DNA from: Desulfolutivibrio sulfodismutans DSM 3696
Lineage (GTDB): Bacteria; Desulfobacterota; Desulfovibrionia; Desulfovibrionales; Desulfovibrionaceae
Assembly (NCBI RefSeq): GCF_013376455.1
Contig: NZ_CP045504.1
Location: 744,001-808,000, forward strand
Direction: 5' to 3'
Length of the DNA stretch: 64,000 bases
Positions 45,725 through 54,376 of the stretch are shown here, in pieces. The notes beneath the pieces are model-generated. The model was given only the letters and a program-made list of their open reading frames with translations. It was not told the origin of the DNA and ran no database searches. Numbering within the stretch: the first letter of the stretch is position 1; every line of letters starts with the position of its first letter. The translations under genes were made by a program, and so were the position numbers.

Positions 45725-46999
45725 CTAGCGGCCGCCGTATTGCTTGCGCCATTCGTCTAGAAACAGGATAGCCGTTTCTAGTTCCGTCAGTCGCCCCTGC
45801 CGGGAACGCACCGCCGTGACCACATCGGCAAATCCCGCGTCCCCGGGCAGGCCTAGTTCGCCCAAAAGTCCCGAAAGTTCCTCGCGAAGCCCGGCAGGCA
45901 GATCCGCCATGCCCGCCTCGCGCCGGACGCCGTTGCCGAACCCGGGCCGTCTGGCGGCCACGAAATCCAGAAGCGTCTGCATGCGCGCCGCATAGGTATG
46001 GTCCTTAAGGGCCCGGGCCCGGGCCCGGGCAGCCATGGCCGCGCGTTCCCCGGGGTGCGCCAGATAATGGGCAGCTGCCTCCTTGAGGCCCTTGATGTCG
46101 GTAAACACCGCCACCTCGCCTGGGGCGAACACCTCAGGCAAAAGCTCCCGGCCGCTCACCAACTGAAAGGCCCCGCACATGGCCAGTTCGAAGGTCCGGG
46201 GGTTGACGAAGTCCCCAGGCGGCGCCAGGGCGGCGGGGTCCAGGCTCGAATGCAGATTGAGGTTGACCTTCGTGGCCCCGAACACCTTGACCGATTCCTC
46301 CGTGCTCACCCGCCGTCCGCCGAGTTGAAGGCGCGGGGCCAGGATGACCTCCCCGTCCCAATCGCTGCCCCATATCTTCAGATCGAACCCGAAAAGCTCT
46401 CGAAAGGCCATGCGCCGGTTGGGATAGCCCGCGCCGACAAAGGATAGGTCCGAACCGTACAGGCGGCGTTCGGCCGGGGTCAGGTCCACGGGGCGGTGGA
46501 TGTCCGGGTCGGCGGCCATGGGCAGATACAGGACGTTCTCCACCCCGGCCTGGGCCAGGCGGGAAACCAAGGGCTCTTTCTGGATGACGGCGAAAAAATC
46601 GTAGTACGGGGCGAAGGCCTGCCAATAGGTGAAGACCTGATGGTCCTCCACGAACCACATGGCCGTGGCCACGCCGTCGCGGCGCAGGCGCTTGAGGGCC
46701 TGTCGATTCACCGGGGCCTGGGCCATGGCCAGGACCAGATCCGGTTCGAAGGTCTCGACCTTGGCCAGGAGGGCCTGGGATATGGTCTGCAAAAAGGCGT
46801 GCTCCAGATAGTCCAGACGCTGGGCAGTCACCCGCAGGTTTTTTAAGGCCGAAAAGGCCCCGTAAAACTCCGGGGCCTCGAAGACCTCCACCAGATGCCC
46901 AAGCCCGGCCAGGGCCTTGGCGCAATAGCGGCCCACGGGGAGCGATCCCCCATACATGGGCAAAACCACCAGAATACGGGTCAGGGCGCGGTCACTCAT
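45725..46999 (-). CDS. CgeB-like glycosyltransferase
   Basis: A 424-residue GT-B protein of the CgeB/DUF3880 type: N-terminal RILVVLPMYGGSLPVGRY, a region with AMWFVEDHQVFTYWQ, and the C-terminal donor-site segment VNPRTFELAMCGAFQLVSG followed by LLPEVFAPGEVAVF. The last 80 residues add a helical tail. Its ATG overlaps the upstream gene's stop by 4 bases (ATGA), so the two are translated together. Sugar and acceptor unknown; flagellar or LPS glycosylation is a guess from neighbours. Confidence 0.82.
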   Translation of the reverse strand: MSDRALTRILVVLPMYGGSLPVGRYCAKALAGLGHLVEVFEAPEFYGAFSALKNLRVTAQRLDYLEHAFLQTISQALLAKVETFEPDLVLAMAQAPVNRQALKRLRRDGVATAMWFVEDHQVFTYWQAFAPYYDFFAVIQKEPLVSRLAQAGVENVLYLPMAADPDIHRPVDLTPAERRLYGSDLSFVGAGYPNRRMAFRELFGFDLKIWGSDWDGEVILAPRLQLGGRRVSTEESVKVFGATKVNLNLHSSLDPAALAPPGDFVNPRTFELAMCGAFQLVSGRELLPEVFAPGEVAVFTDIKGLKEAAAHYLAHPGERAAMAARARARALKDHTYAARMQTLLDFVAARRPGFGNGVRREAGMADLPAGLREELSGLLGELGLPGDAGFADVVTAVRSRQGRLTELETAILFLDEWRKQYGGR

Positions 47000-48288
47000 G
47001 TCGTTTCCATTTCCTGCGGTTTGCCGCCAAGCCGGGAAAAGCGGTCCAGCATCCAATCCGTTTCCAGGTAAAACCGGTCTCCAAGGGCCGGGCCGCCCGG
47101 GCTGCCGCCGGGCATGACGCCCAGGTGTTCGGCCACAAAGGCCCGAAAGGCCGCCCGGGCCTCGGCCGTGGGATCCTCCCCGGCAAAGGGGCGGCACACC
47201 ACGCCCAGGGCGTCGGTTTCGGTGCGAAAGCCCACGATTCCTGCGGGCGGTGCGGCCTTGCCCGACCCGGCCGCCAGCCGGACCATGGCCGGGTCGGCAA
47301 AGGGCGTCAGACAGGCCATGCCCATCCCGCAGGGGGCCGACTCCAGGCAAGGGGCGCACGGGGTCACGGCCTGCCAGACCGTGTGGCCCGCGCCGTAGGG
47401 GCCGGTCTCATGGCACCAGGCCGATGACAGGAAAAAGGCCGTCACCGGCGTGCCCAGATGGGCGGCCAGGTGCATGGCCCCGGTGTCCGGGGTGAACAGG
47501 GCGTCAAGCCCGGCAATCTCCCGCACCAGCCCGGCCATGTCCGTCTTGCCGGTCAGGTCGGCCACATGGTCGGCCAGGGAGGGGTGCAACTGGCGGCAAA
47601 AGGCACGGGCCGCCGGGGCCTGGGCCGCCGTTCCCAAAAGCGCGATGCGCCGCACGGCATGGCGCGAGACCGCCGCCGCCGCCAGCGGGGCCAGAACCTC
47701 GGGCGGCAGGGACCGCCTGGCCTCACGTCCGGCCAGGACCACGCCCAGCCCCCCGCCCTTGGGCGCGGCCACAGGATTGACCGAATCGGGCGAAACCAGG
47801 CGCGGGGCAAAGGCGGCCCAGAAATCCGCCAGATTGAGGCCCGCCTCCCGGCGCGCGGCCGCAAACCGGAAGGCCAGGGCGGGCCAGGGATCTTTTTGCG
47901 GCTGCCCGCTTGCCTGAAAATGTCCGCGAACGGTTTCCGGGGGAAAAAGGGCGGAGACGGCCCGGGCCAGGCCGGAATGGTTGAGCAGGTACACGCGCGC
48001 AAAGTCCAGGCCGGAAAGCTCGGCAAACACCGTGCGATTGGCGAAGACGCGGGACAGGGCGGCCGGATCGTCCGTCCCGCCGGGGACGGCCGGGCCGTGG
48101 GCGCTCAGGCCGTGGCAGACCACGCCGGGGAACAGCAACCGGGCCAGGGAGGAAAGCGAGGCGTCCGTGAGCAGGTGGACCTCGCACGCGTCGCCATCGG
48201 CGTCCGCCAGGGCCACGGACAGAAGCAGCCGCTTGGTCTGGATCAGATCCCCCAGCCGGGCCAGTTGGACGACGAGCACTCGTTTCAT
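46996..48288 (-). CDS. glycosyltransferase family 9 (heptosyltransferase-like)
   Basis: A 430-residue GT9 protein: RVLVVQLARLGDLIQTKRLL at the start and LDALFTPDTGAMHLAAHLGTPVTAFF with ETGPYGAGHTVWQ near the C-terminus, the signatures of ADP-heptose transferases. A Cys-rich stretch (PCAPCLESAPCGMGMAC) follows, as in many family members. ATG 48288. Forms a two-gene operon with the CgeB-like gene and diverges from the siroheme gene. Confidence 0.88.
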   Translation of the reverse strand: MKRVLVVQLARLGDLIQTKRLLLSVALADADGDACEVHLLTDASLSSLARLLFPGVVCHGLSAHGPAVPGGTDDPAALSRVFANRTVFAELSGLDFARVYLLNHSGLARAVSALFPPETVRGHFQASGQPQKDPWPALAFRFAAARREAGLNLADFWAAFAPRLVSPDSVNPVAAPKGGGLGVVLAGREARRSLPPEVLAPLAAAAVSRHAVRRIALLGTAAQAPAARAFCRQLHPSLADHVADLTGKTDMAGLVREIAGLDALFTPDTGAMHLAAHLGTPVTAFFLSSAWCHETGPYGAGHTVWQAVTPCAPCLESAPCGMGMACLTPFADPAMVRLAAGSGKAAPPAGIVGFRTETDALGVVCRPFAGEDPTAEARAAFRAFVAEHLGVMPGGSPGGPALGDRFYLETDWMLDRFSRLGGKPQEMETT

Positions 48289-48386
48289 AAAGGAAGCCTT
48301 CGAAAGACTTGATGATTTCTATCCGGATTTTTTTACGAAAGAAAGCTGTTTTCCCATCCGCCGGTCATCTGATATGCATTGCCCCC

Positions 48387-49079
48387 ATGCGGTACTATCC
48401 CATATTTCTCAATCTCGCCCGGAAAAAATGTCTGGTGGTCGGCGCAGGCCAGGTGGGCCGACGTAAGATCGCCACCCTGGCCTCCTGCGGGGCACAAGAG
48501 GTTCTGGTTCTGGACGTGGCCCCCCTGTCCCCTTCGGGCGCGGCCATCCTGGACCATGCCTGCGTCCGCTTCGAACAGCGCCCCTTTGTCCCGGACGACC
48601 TGGAGGGCCGGTTCCTGGTCATCGCCTCCACCAGCGACGAGGAACTCAACTGGCGCATCAGCCGCCTGTGCGAGGAGCGCGGCACTCCCTGCAACATCGT
48701 GGACCAGCCGGAAAAATGCAGCTTCATCGTTCCCGCCCTGTTCACCCAGGGGGATCTGACCCTGGCCGTGTCCACCGGCGGAAGCTCCCCGGCCCTGGCC
48801 CGAAAGATCCGCCGCGACCTGGGGGACTACTTCGGCGCGCAGTACGGGGCCTTCCTGACGCTCATGGGCAGGCTGCGGCCCCTGGTCATCGGCCTAGGCC
48901 AGGGTTCGGACCACAACTCGGAGCTTTTCCGCACCATCGTGGAGTCGCCGCTTTTAGACGCCATCAAAAGCCGTGACGCCTCGGCCGCCCTGTCCATCCT
49001 GCGCTCGATCCTTCCCGAATCGCTGCATGGGCAACTTGAAGCGATCATCCTGGGGGTGATGCACGATGACGCCGGATAA
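48387..49079 (+). CDS. precorrin-2 dehydrogenase / sirohydrochlorin ferrochelatase (CysG N-terminal type)
   Basis: A 230-residue protein matching the N-terminal half of CysG and yeast Met8: YYPIFLNLARKKCLVVGAGQVGRRKI (Rossmann site), VIASTSDEELN, NIVDQPEKCSFIVPA, LTLAVSTGGSSPALARKIRRDL. It makes sirohydrochlorin and possibly inserts iron; the uroporphyrinogen methyltransferase half is absent. ATG 48387 is the homology start; no strong ribosome site. Overlaps the next gene by 14 bases in a tetrapyrrole operon. In this group sirohydrochlorin also feeds the alternative haem route. Confidence 0.9.
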   Translation: MRYYPIFLNLARKKCLVVGAGQVGRRKIATLASCGAQEVLVLDVAPLSPSGAAILDHACVRFEQRPFVPDDLEGRFLVIASTSDEELNWRISRLCEERGTPCNIVDQPEKCSFIVPALFTQGDLTLAVSTGGSSPALARKIRRDLGDYFGAQYGAFLTLMGRLRPLVIGLGQGSDHNSELFRTIVESPLLDAIKSRDASAALSILRSILPESLHGQLEAIILGVMHDDAG

Positions 49080-49890
49080 TCTGCTGTTTCTTGCGGTGAT
49101 CTGCCTGTATCTCTCGGGAACGATCCTGTATCTGCTCGGCGTTCTGTGGCAGATCCCGATCCTTCGCCGGGCAAGCTACGCGGCCGCCATTGGGGGATTT
49201 CTCCTGCATTCGGTCTGCCTGGGACTTTCGCTTCGCGAGGAGTCCGGGACCATGCTGCTGCGCGGCGAGTTTTATTTCAGCCTTTTGGCCTGGAGTCTGC
49301 TCCTGATCTTTTTCTTTTTGTGGTGGCGGCTGCGCATGGATTTTCTGGGGCTTCTGGCCTCGCCCCTGGCGCTGATCCTCTTTCTCTCCTCCCAGGCCGT
49401 GGGCGGGGCGCGCCAGTTGCCGGAGACGCTCTCGGGCCTTTTTTTCGGACTGCACATCGGATCGCTTTTTTTGTCCATCAGCCTCCTGGCCATGGCCTGC
49501 GGCGCCGGGGCGGGCTATCTGTTCCTGGAACGCAAGATCAAGACCAAGGAAAAACTCACGGGGTTCGCCCGGGCCCTGCCGTCGCTTTCCACCTTTGACC
49601 GGGCCAACCAGTGGGCGGTCACCGGGGGCTTTCCCCTGTACACCATCGGGCTGGTCTCGGGCTTTTTGTGGGCCAAGCTCACCTGGCAGCGCATTTTCTC
49701 CTGGGATCCCAAGGAAGTGGTGGCCATTTTCATCTGGCTGCTGTTCGCCTTCCTGTTCCACCAGCGCCTGTTCATGGGCTGGCGCGGCCGCAAGACCGCC
49801 TGGCTGGCCATCTGGGTCTTTTGCCTCAGCATCGTGTCCATGCTGGTGATCAACTTCTTCATGCCCACCCACCACAGCTTCACGTCCTAA
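49066..49890 (+). CDS. hemX: CcsA/HemX-family membrane protein
   Basis: A 274-residue polytopic protein with eight predicted helices and the cytochrome c assembly (CcsA/CcmC-like) core: FGLHIGSLFLSISLLAMACGAGAGYLF and TWQRIFSWDPKEVVAIFIWLLFAFLFH. Conserved His residues for haem binding are present. Between a siroheme enzyme and hemA, as hemX is in Bacillus, where it lowers HemA level; a direct role in cytochrome c maturation is the alternative. Confidence 0.85.
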   Translation: MTPDNLLFLAVICLYLSGTILYLLGVLWQIPILRRASYAAAIGGFLLHSVCLGLSLREESGTMLLRGEFYFSLLAWSLLLIFFFLWWRLRMDFLGLLASPLALILFLSSQAVGGARQLPETLSGLFFGLHIGSLFLSISLLAMACGAGAGYLFLERKIKTKEKLTGFARALPSLSTFDRANQWAVTGGFPLYTIGLVSGFLWAKLTWQRIFSWDPKEVVAIFIWLLFAFLFHQRLFMGWRGRKTAWLAIWVFCLSIVSMLVINFFMPTHHSFTS

Positions 49891-49893
49891 ATC

Positions 49894-51279
49894 ATGCAAT
49901 ACACTATTCATTTGTTCGGCTTAAACCACAAGACGGCGGACGTGGAGGTGCGAGAGGCCTTTGCCCTGGCCGACGGCGGCATTCTGGAGCGGGCTCTGGT
50001 TTCCCGGGAAAGCCCCATCCGCGAGGCCCTGGTCCTGTCCACCTGCAACCGGGTGGAGATATTGGTGTCCGGGGCTCCCGAGGCCGAAGTGGCCTCCCTG
50101 GTCTTGTCGCGCTGGGCCGGACACTGCAACCGGGATGCAGCGCGGCTTTCCCCGCACATTTACGCCCACGCCGGGACCGAAGCCGTGGAGCATGTCTTCC
50201 GGGTGGCCTCGGGCCTGGACTCCATGGTCCTTGGCGAGCCCCAGATCCTGGGCCAGATGAAGGACGCCTACCGTCGGGCCGTGGGCAACGGCTCCACGGG
50301 GGTGATCCTCAACCGGCTGTTGCACAAGGCCTTCTCCACGGCCAAAAAGGTCCGCACGGCCACGGGCATCGGGGCCAGCGCCGTGTCCATCAGCTATGCC
50401 GCCGTGGAGCTGGCCAAACGCATCTTCGGGGAGACGGCCGGGAAAAAGGCCATGCTCATCGGGGCCGGGGAAATGGCCGAATTGGCCGCCACCCACCTTC
50501 TGACCGCGGGCATCTCCCACCTGTACGTGGCCAACCGGACCTTTTCCCGGGCCGTCGAGTTGGCCGAACGCTTCCATGGCACGGCCATCCCCTTCGAAAA
50601 CCTGGCCGAACATCTGCCCGAGGCGGACATCGTCATCAGCTCCACCGGCGCGCCCCAGGCCATCATCCGGGCCCGGGACATCAAGGACGTGCTCAAAAAA
50701 CGGCGGCAGCGGCCCATGTTTTTCATCGACATCGCCGTGCCCCGGGACATCGACCCCGACGTCAACGGCCTGGACAACGTCTACCTCTACGACATCGACG
50801 ACCTGCGCGAGGTGGTGGAGGAAAACCTGGCCCAGCGCAAGGAAGAGGCCACCCGGGCCGGAGAGATCGTGCGGGAGCAGGTGGAAAGCTTCTCCCACTG
50901 GCTCAAGGCCCTTGACCTGAGTCCCACGATCGTGGATGTTTTGCGCTATGGAGAAGACATCGCCAAAAAGGAATTGTGCAAGACCCTGCGCCGCCTGGGG
51001 CCGGACGTATCGCCCGAGACGGCCAAGGCCCTGGAATGCCTGGCGTTGTCCATAAGCCACAAGATTCTCCATGAGCCCATCGTGTTTCTCAAACGGCGCT
51101 CCAGGGAAAACGCCGGGGAACGATTTCTTGATCTGATCCGCCGGGTGTTCGACCTGGACAAAGAAACTGTCCCCGAAGACGCCCATGGCCGGGGCGCGGA
51201 CGACCCGGCCTGCGGCTGCGAAGACGAAATATCCAACAAAGCGGGTGCGTCATGCGTTCCTACCTCATCGAGGAACTGA
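49894..51279 (+). CDS. hemA: glutamyl-tRNA reductase HemA
   Basis: A 461-residue enzyme making glutamate-1-semialdehyde from glutamyl-tRNA, the first step of C5 tetrapyrrole synthesis. Catalytic Cys51 in LVLSTCNRVEI, GLDSMVLGEPQILGQMKDAY, NADPH-binding AMLIGAGEMAELAA, and DIAVPRDIDP. The C-terminal 40 residues form a poorly conserved tail with CGC. Three bases after hemX. Confidence 0.97.
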   Translation: MQYTIHLFGLNHKTADVEVREAFALADGGILERALVSRESPIREALVLSTCNRVEILVSGAPEAEVASLVLSRWAGHCNRDAARLSPHIYAHAGTEAVEHVFRVASGLDSMVLGEPQILGQMKDAYRRAVGNGSTGVILNRLLHKAFSTAKKVRTATGIGASAVSISYAAVELAKRIFGETAGKKAMLIGAGEMAELAATHLLTAGISHLYVANRTFSRAVELAERFHGTAIPFENLAEHLPEADIVISSTGAPQAIIRARDIKDVLKKRRQRPMFFIDIAVPRDIDPDVNGLDNVYLYDIDDLREVVEENLAQRKEEATRAGEIVREQVESFSHWLKALDLSPTIVDVLRYGEDIAKKELCKTLRRLGPDVSPETAKALECLALSISHKILHEPIVFLKRRSRENAGERFLDLIRRVFDLDKETVPEDAHGRGADDPACGCEDEISNKAGASCVPTSSRN

Positions 51280-51587
51280 CCGAAGACGATATGCACAGCA
51301 TCAAGGCCAGGCTCTTGGAGAAAGGCTTCAAGGGTACCCTGGACGACATCTATTTCATCCCCTTTCCCCAGGAGATGCTCAACGACGAACAGACCGAGCA
51401 TGCGGCCGAATGCGGCCCCTATGTCCTGGTTCTGGAGACGGGGCAGGACTCCATCAAGATGGAGCTTTTGGTGCGGGGCAAGGGTCGGCTGCGGTGTTCC
51501 TGCATCAGCTATTGCACGCCGGAGCAACGCAACCAGATGATCGATTTTCTGGACAACTTCATCCGCGAACTGGACATCCCGGTGTGA
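51252..51587 (+). CDS. small conserved Cys-containing protein
   Basis: A 111-residue soluble acidic protein that starts inside the 3' end of hemA (28-base overlap). It has a segment CSCISYCTPEQRNQMIDFLDNFI with three Cys in seven residues and a hydrophobic beta core (PYVLVLETGQDSIKMELLVRG). I do not recognise the family. The overlap suggests coupling to hemA. Confidence 0.75.
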   Translation: MRSYLIEELTEDDMHSIKARLLEKGFKGTLDDIYFIPFPQEMLNDEQTEHAAECGPYVLVLETGQDSIKMELLVRGKGRLRCSCISYCTPEQRNQMIDFLDNFIRELDIPV

Positions 51588-51624
51588 GCCGTCCCGGCAG
51601 TCCCGGGGTTTTGGACCCCGGAAA

Positions 51625-53391
51625 ATGACCCCCACCCTGTCCGCATCGCTTCCGGCCAGGCTCGGCGACCTCTCTCCGGTTCAGGCCAGGCTGTGCCTCG
51701 CGATCCGGGCCTTTCTCCTGGAGCGGGCCCCGGAGGTTTCCGGCGCGTCCGTGGTGGCCGGGGTCTCGGGAGGACCGGACTCCACCGCCCTGCTGGCCAT
51801 CCTGCGTCTTCTGGCCCCAGGCCTGGGCCTGACCCTGACCGTGGCCCACCTGGACCACGGCCTGCGCCCGGAGTCGGCGGATGAGGCCCTGGCCGTGGCC
51901 GCCCTGTGCCGCAGCATCGGCCTGCCCTGCCTGACGGAAAAGGCCGCCCTTCCGGAACCGGGTTCCCCGGGGCTTGAGGCGGCATCCAGAAACGCCCGGT
52001 ACGCCTTTTTCGAGAAGGTCCGGGCCACGGTCGGGGCCGGTTTCATCGCCGTGGGGCATACCCAAAACGATCTGGCCGAGGATTTGCTCCTGCGGCTTGT
52101 GCGCGGTTGCGGCTGGCCGGCCCTGGGCGGCATGCCCGCCTTCGATCCGCGTCGTCGGCTGGTGCGGCCGCTTTTACTCACGCCCCGGGCGCGCCTGACC
52201 GCCTTTCTGGCTGAAATCGGGATCGCGGTCGCCGACGATCCCAGCAACGCCGACCCCGCCTATCGCCGCAACCGCGTCCGACACCGCATCCTGCCCCTTT
52301 TCCTGGCGGAAAATCCGGGCTTTTTGGATGTGGCGGCCCGGTTGTGGCGGCAGGCCGACCTGGACCGGCAGGCCTTCGCCGCCGATCCCATCCTCACAAC
52401 CGGGCCGCAGTACGCCGCAAACGGGGATATCCTGGTGGCCCGGAAAACGCTGGCCGGACTGCCTCCGGCCCGGCGCATCCGGCTTTTCAAGGCGGTCCTG
52501 GACCGGCTCGGCCCGGGCGAGTCCCTGACGGACACGCTTTTTCGGCTGGAGCGGGCTGTTTCGGCCAGACGGGGGGGGGCTACGTTTCAATTTCCAGGGG
52601 GAAAAACCGCCCGGATTTTTACCGCAAACGTTCGCTTTCGCGGCCGGGGCGCATTGACAGGAATTGGCGCTGAAGATAGAAAGGGAGATTGTGAAATTTT
52701 AAACGAGGAGGCCTCGCCCGTGAATATCCTGATTTTCGGACCCAATGGCAGCGGTAAGGGAACCCAGGGTTCCCTGGTGAAAAAGAAATTCAACCAGGCC
52801 CATATCGAATCCGGCGCGATCTTCCGCGAGCACATCGGCGGCGGCACGGAGCTGGGCAAAAAGGCCAAGGCATACATCGACAAGGGCGAACTCGTCCCCG
52901 ACGACATCACCATTCCTATGATCCTATCCACTTTGAAGGATAAGGGCAAGGACGGATGGCTGTTGGACGGCTTTCCGCGCAACATCGTCCAGGCCCAGAA
53001 GCTGTGGGAGGCCCTGCAGGCCGCGGGCATGAAGCTGGACTACGTCATCGAGATCCTTTTGCCCCGCCAGATCGCCAAGGACCGCATCATGGGCCGCCGC
53101 CTGTGCGCCAATGACGCCAACCACCCCAACAACATCTTCATCGACGCCATCAAGCCCAAGGGCGACGAGTGCCGGGTGTGTGGCGGCGCGCTGAAGACCC
53201 GTTCCGACGACCAGGACGAGGACGCCATCAACAAGCGCCACGACATCTACTACGACACCAAGACCGGCACCCTGGCCGCCGCCTATTTCTACAAGGATCT
53301 GGCCGCCAAGGGACAGACCAAATACATCGAGCTCAACGGCGAAGGCAGCATCGACTCCATCAAGGAGACCCTGCTGGCCAAGCTTTCCTAG
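51625..53391 (+). CDS. tilS: tRNA(Ile)-lysidine synthase TilS, frame continuing into adenylate kinase
   Basis: From ATG 51625 the frame runs 588 codons. Residues 1-340 are TilS, which converts the wobble C of tRNA-Ile(CAU) to lysidine: PP-loop VSGGPDST (about 47-54), VAHLDHGLRPES, VGHTQNDLAEDLLLRL, and a C-terminal beta domain with TFQFPGGKTARIF. No stop follows; after about 25 linker residues the same frame enters complete adenylate kinase at 52720. A run of nine G (52571-52579) lies in the TilS part. Adk also has its own promoter and ribosome site, so separate Adk translation is likely, while read-through product may also form. Confidence 0.85.
   Translation: MTPTLSASLPARLGDLSPVQARLCLAIRAFLLERAPEVSGASVVAGVSGGPDSTALLAILRLLAPGLGLTLTVAHLDHGLRPESADEALAVAALCRSIGLPCLTEKAALPEPGSPGLEAASRNARYAFFEKVRATVGAGFIAVGHTQNDLAEDLLLRLVRGCGWPALGGMPAFDPRRRLVRPLLLTPRARLTAFLAEIGIAVADDPSNADPAYRRNRVRHRILPLFLAENPGFLDVAARLWRQADLDRQAFAADPILTTGPQYAANGDILVARKTLAGLPPARRIRLFKAVLDRLGPGESLTDTLFRLERAVSARRGGATFQFPGGKTARIFTANVRFRGRGALTGIGAEDRKGDCEILNEEASPVNILIFGPNGSGKGTQGSLVKKKFNQAHIESGAIFREHIGGGTELGKKAKAYIDKGELVPDDITIPMILSTLKDKGKDGWLLDGFPRNIVQAQKLWEALQAAGMKLDYVIEILLPRQIAKDRIMGRRLCANDANHPNNIFIDAIKPKGDECRVCGGALKTRSDDQDEDAINKRHDIYYDTKTGTLAAAYFYKDLAAKGQTKYIELNGEGSIDSIKETLLAKLS
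52654..52682 (+). promoter_or_regulatory. candidate adk promoter inside the tilS frame
   Basis: TTGACA (52654-52659), 17-base spacer, TAGAAA (52677-52682). Start of transcription about 52689, followed by CGAGGAGG and the GTG of adk at 52720. Confidence 0.6.
52720..53391 (+). CDS. adk: adenylate kinase with metal-binding LID
   Basis: A 223-residue adenylate kinase starting at GTG 52720 with GAGGAGG at good spacing. Walker A GPNGSGKGT (7-15), LLDGFPRN, and a LID domain with Cys129, His135, Cys151 and Cys154. This C-x5-H-x15-C-x2-C pattern and numbering are those of Desulfovibrio gigas Adk, whose site holds zinc, cobalt or iron. It catalyses 2 ADP to ATP + AMP and recycles AMP from sulfate activation. 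The frame is open upstream into tilS. Confidence 0.95.
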   Translation: MNILIFGPNGSGKGTQGSLVKKKFNQAHIESGAIFREHIGGGTELGKKAKAYIDKGELVPDDITIPMILSTLKDKGKDGWLLDGFPRNIVQAQKLWEALQAAGMKLDYVIEILLPRQIAKDRIMGRRLCANDANHPNNIFIDAIKPKGDECRVCGGALKTRSDDQDEDAINKRHDIYYDTKTGTLAAAYFYKDLAAKGQTKYIELNGEGSIDSIKETLLAKLS

Positions 53392-53413
53392 CTCTCGCGC
53401 CTTCTTTTGCAAA

Positions 53414-53481
53414 AAAGGCCCCGCCAATCCGCCGGGGCCTTTGGTTCTTGCGGACCCCTTTCGGCCACAACCGGAAGGGGT
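53414..53481. terminator. bidirectional terminator(s) between adk and suhB
   Basis: Hairpin AAAGGCCCCG/CGGGGCCTTT (53414-53442), T-run strongest on the minus strand for suhB. A second, imperfect 11-bp stem (53454-53481) is followed on the plus strand by TCGTCATTTTT and could end adk. Confidence 0.85.
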
Positions 53482-53587
53482 TCGTCATTTTTCGACCTCT
53501 GATGCGGGTGCGCGCATCATGATTCCAGGACGAATTCACACCAGATCGCTTTCCGGGCGCAGGGCAAAACGTCCGTGGTGTCCTTGG

Positions 53588-54367
53588 TCAGGGGGCAGGG
53601 GTCAAAAGGTCGAGGAGCGCGGCATGCAGGTGGCCGTTGGTGGCCAGGATGGTCGGGGCCTTCAGGTCATACGGGGCGTTGGGGAGGTACTGGGTGACGC
53701 ATCCCCCGGCCTCGGCCACCAAAAGCCATCCGGCGGCCGTGTCCCAGGGGTTGAGGGCCTTTTCGTAGAAGGCGTCGAAACGTCCGGCCGCGGTATAGGC
53801 CAGGTCCAGGGCGGCCGAACCAGGGCGGCGCACGCCCTGGGTGGCTGCCAGCACCCGTTCCAGTTCAACTAAAATGTCGGCCATGTGGGCCTCGATGGCG
53901 TAGGGAAATCCCGTGGCCACCAGGGCGTCGGCCAGGTGCGCTGTCCGGGAGACGCGCATGGGGCGGCCGTTGCAGGAGGCCCCGAGCCCGGCAGCGGCCA
54001 GGAAGGTTTCCCCCAGCATGGGGGCATGCACCACGCCCAGGGCCACCTTGTCCCCGTCCCACAGGGCCACGGAGGTGCACACGAAGGGAAAGCCGTGGGC
54101 GTAGTTGGTGGTGCCGTCGATGGGGTCGATGATCCAGGTCCGGGGACCGGGAACGGTCGTGGCCGCGGATTCCTCGGCCAGAAAGGCGCTTCCCGGGAGC
54201 AGGCGGCCGAGTTCCTCCACCAGAAAGCGTTCCACGGCCGTATCGGTCTGGGTGACCAGATCGATGCGGCCCTTTTTGCGGATGTCTTTTTTGCGGTCCC
54301 ACTGGTCGCGGATGATGTCACCGGCGCTTTGCACGATGGCGGCGGCCCGGGCGAGAAGATCCTGCAT
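53588..54367 (-). CDS. suhB: inositol monophosphatase family protein (SuhB)
   Basis: A 259-residue Mg-dependent phosphatase: AEESAA (metal Glu 65-66), IDPIDGTTNYAHGFP (metal Asp 81 and 84), and NPWDTAAGWLLVAEAGG with the third metal Asp. Members dephosphorylate inositol phosphate or act with Nus factors on rRNA. ATG 54367 lies 9 bases after the mreB stop, so both are in one operon. Confidence 0.93.
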   Translation of the reverse strand: MQDLLARAAAIVQSAGDIIRDQWDRKKDIRKKGRIDLVTQTDTAVERFLVEELGRLLPGSAFLAEESAATTVPGPRTWIIDPIDGTTNYAHGFPFVCTSVALWDGDKVALGVVHAPMLGETFLAAAGLGASCNGRPMRVSRTAHLADALVATGFPYAIEAHMADILVELERVLAATQGVRRPGSAALDLAYTAAGRFDAFYEKALNPWDTAAGWLLVAEAGGCVTQYLPNAPYDLKAPTILATNGHLHAALLDLLTPAP

Positions 54368-54376
54368 GGGATGCGG

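Noticed and set aside
51625-52673. frameshift in tilS at the G run as explanation for the missing stop
   Set aside because: The present frame gives a better TilS C-terminal beta domain (TFQFPGGKTARIF) than either shifted frame.
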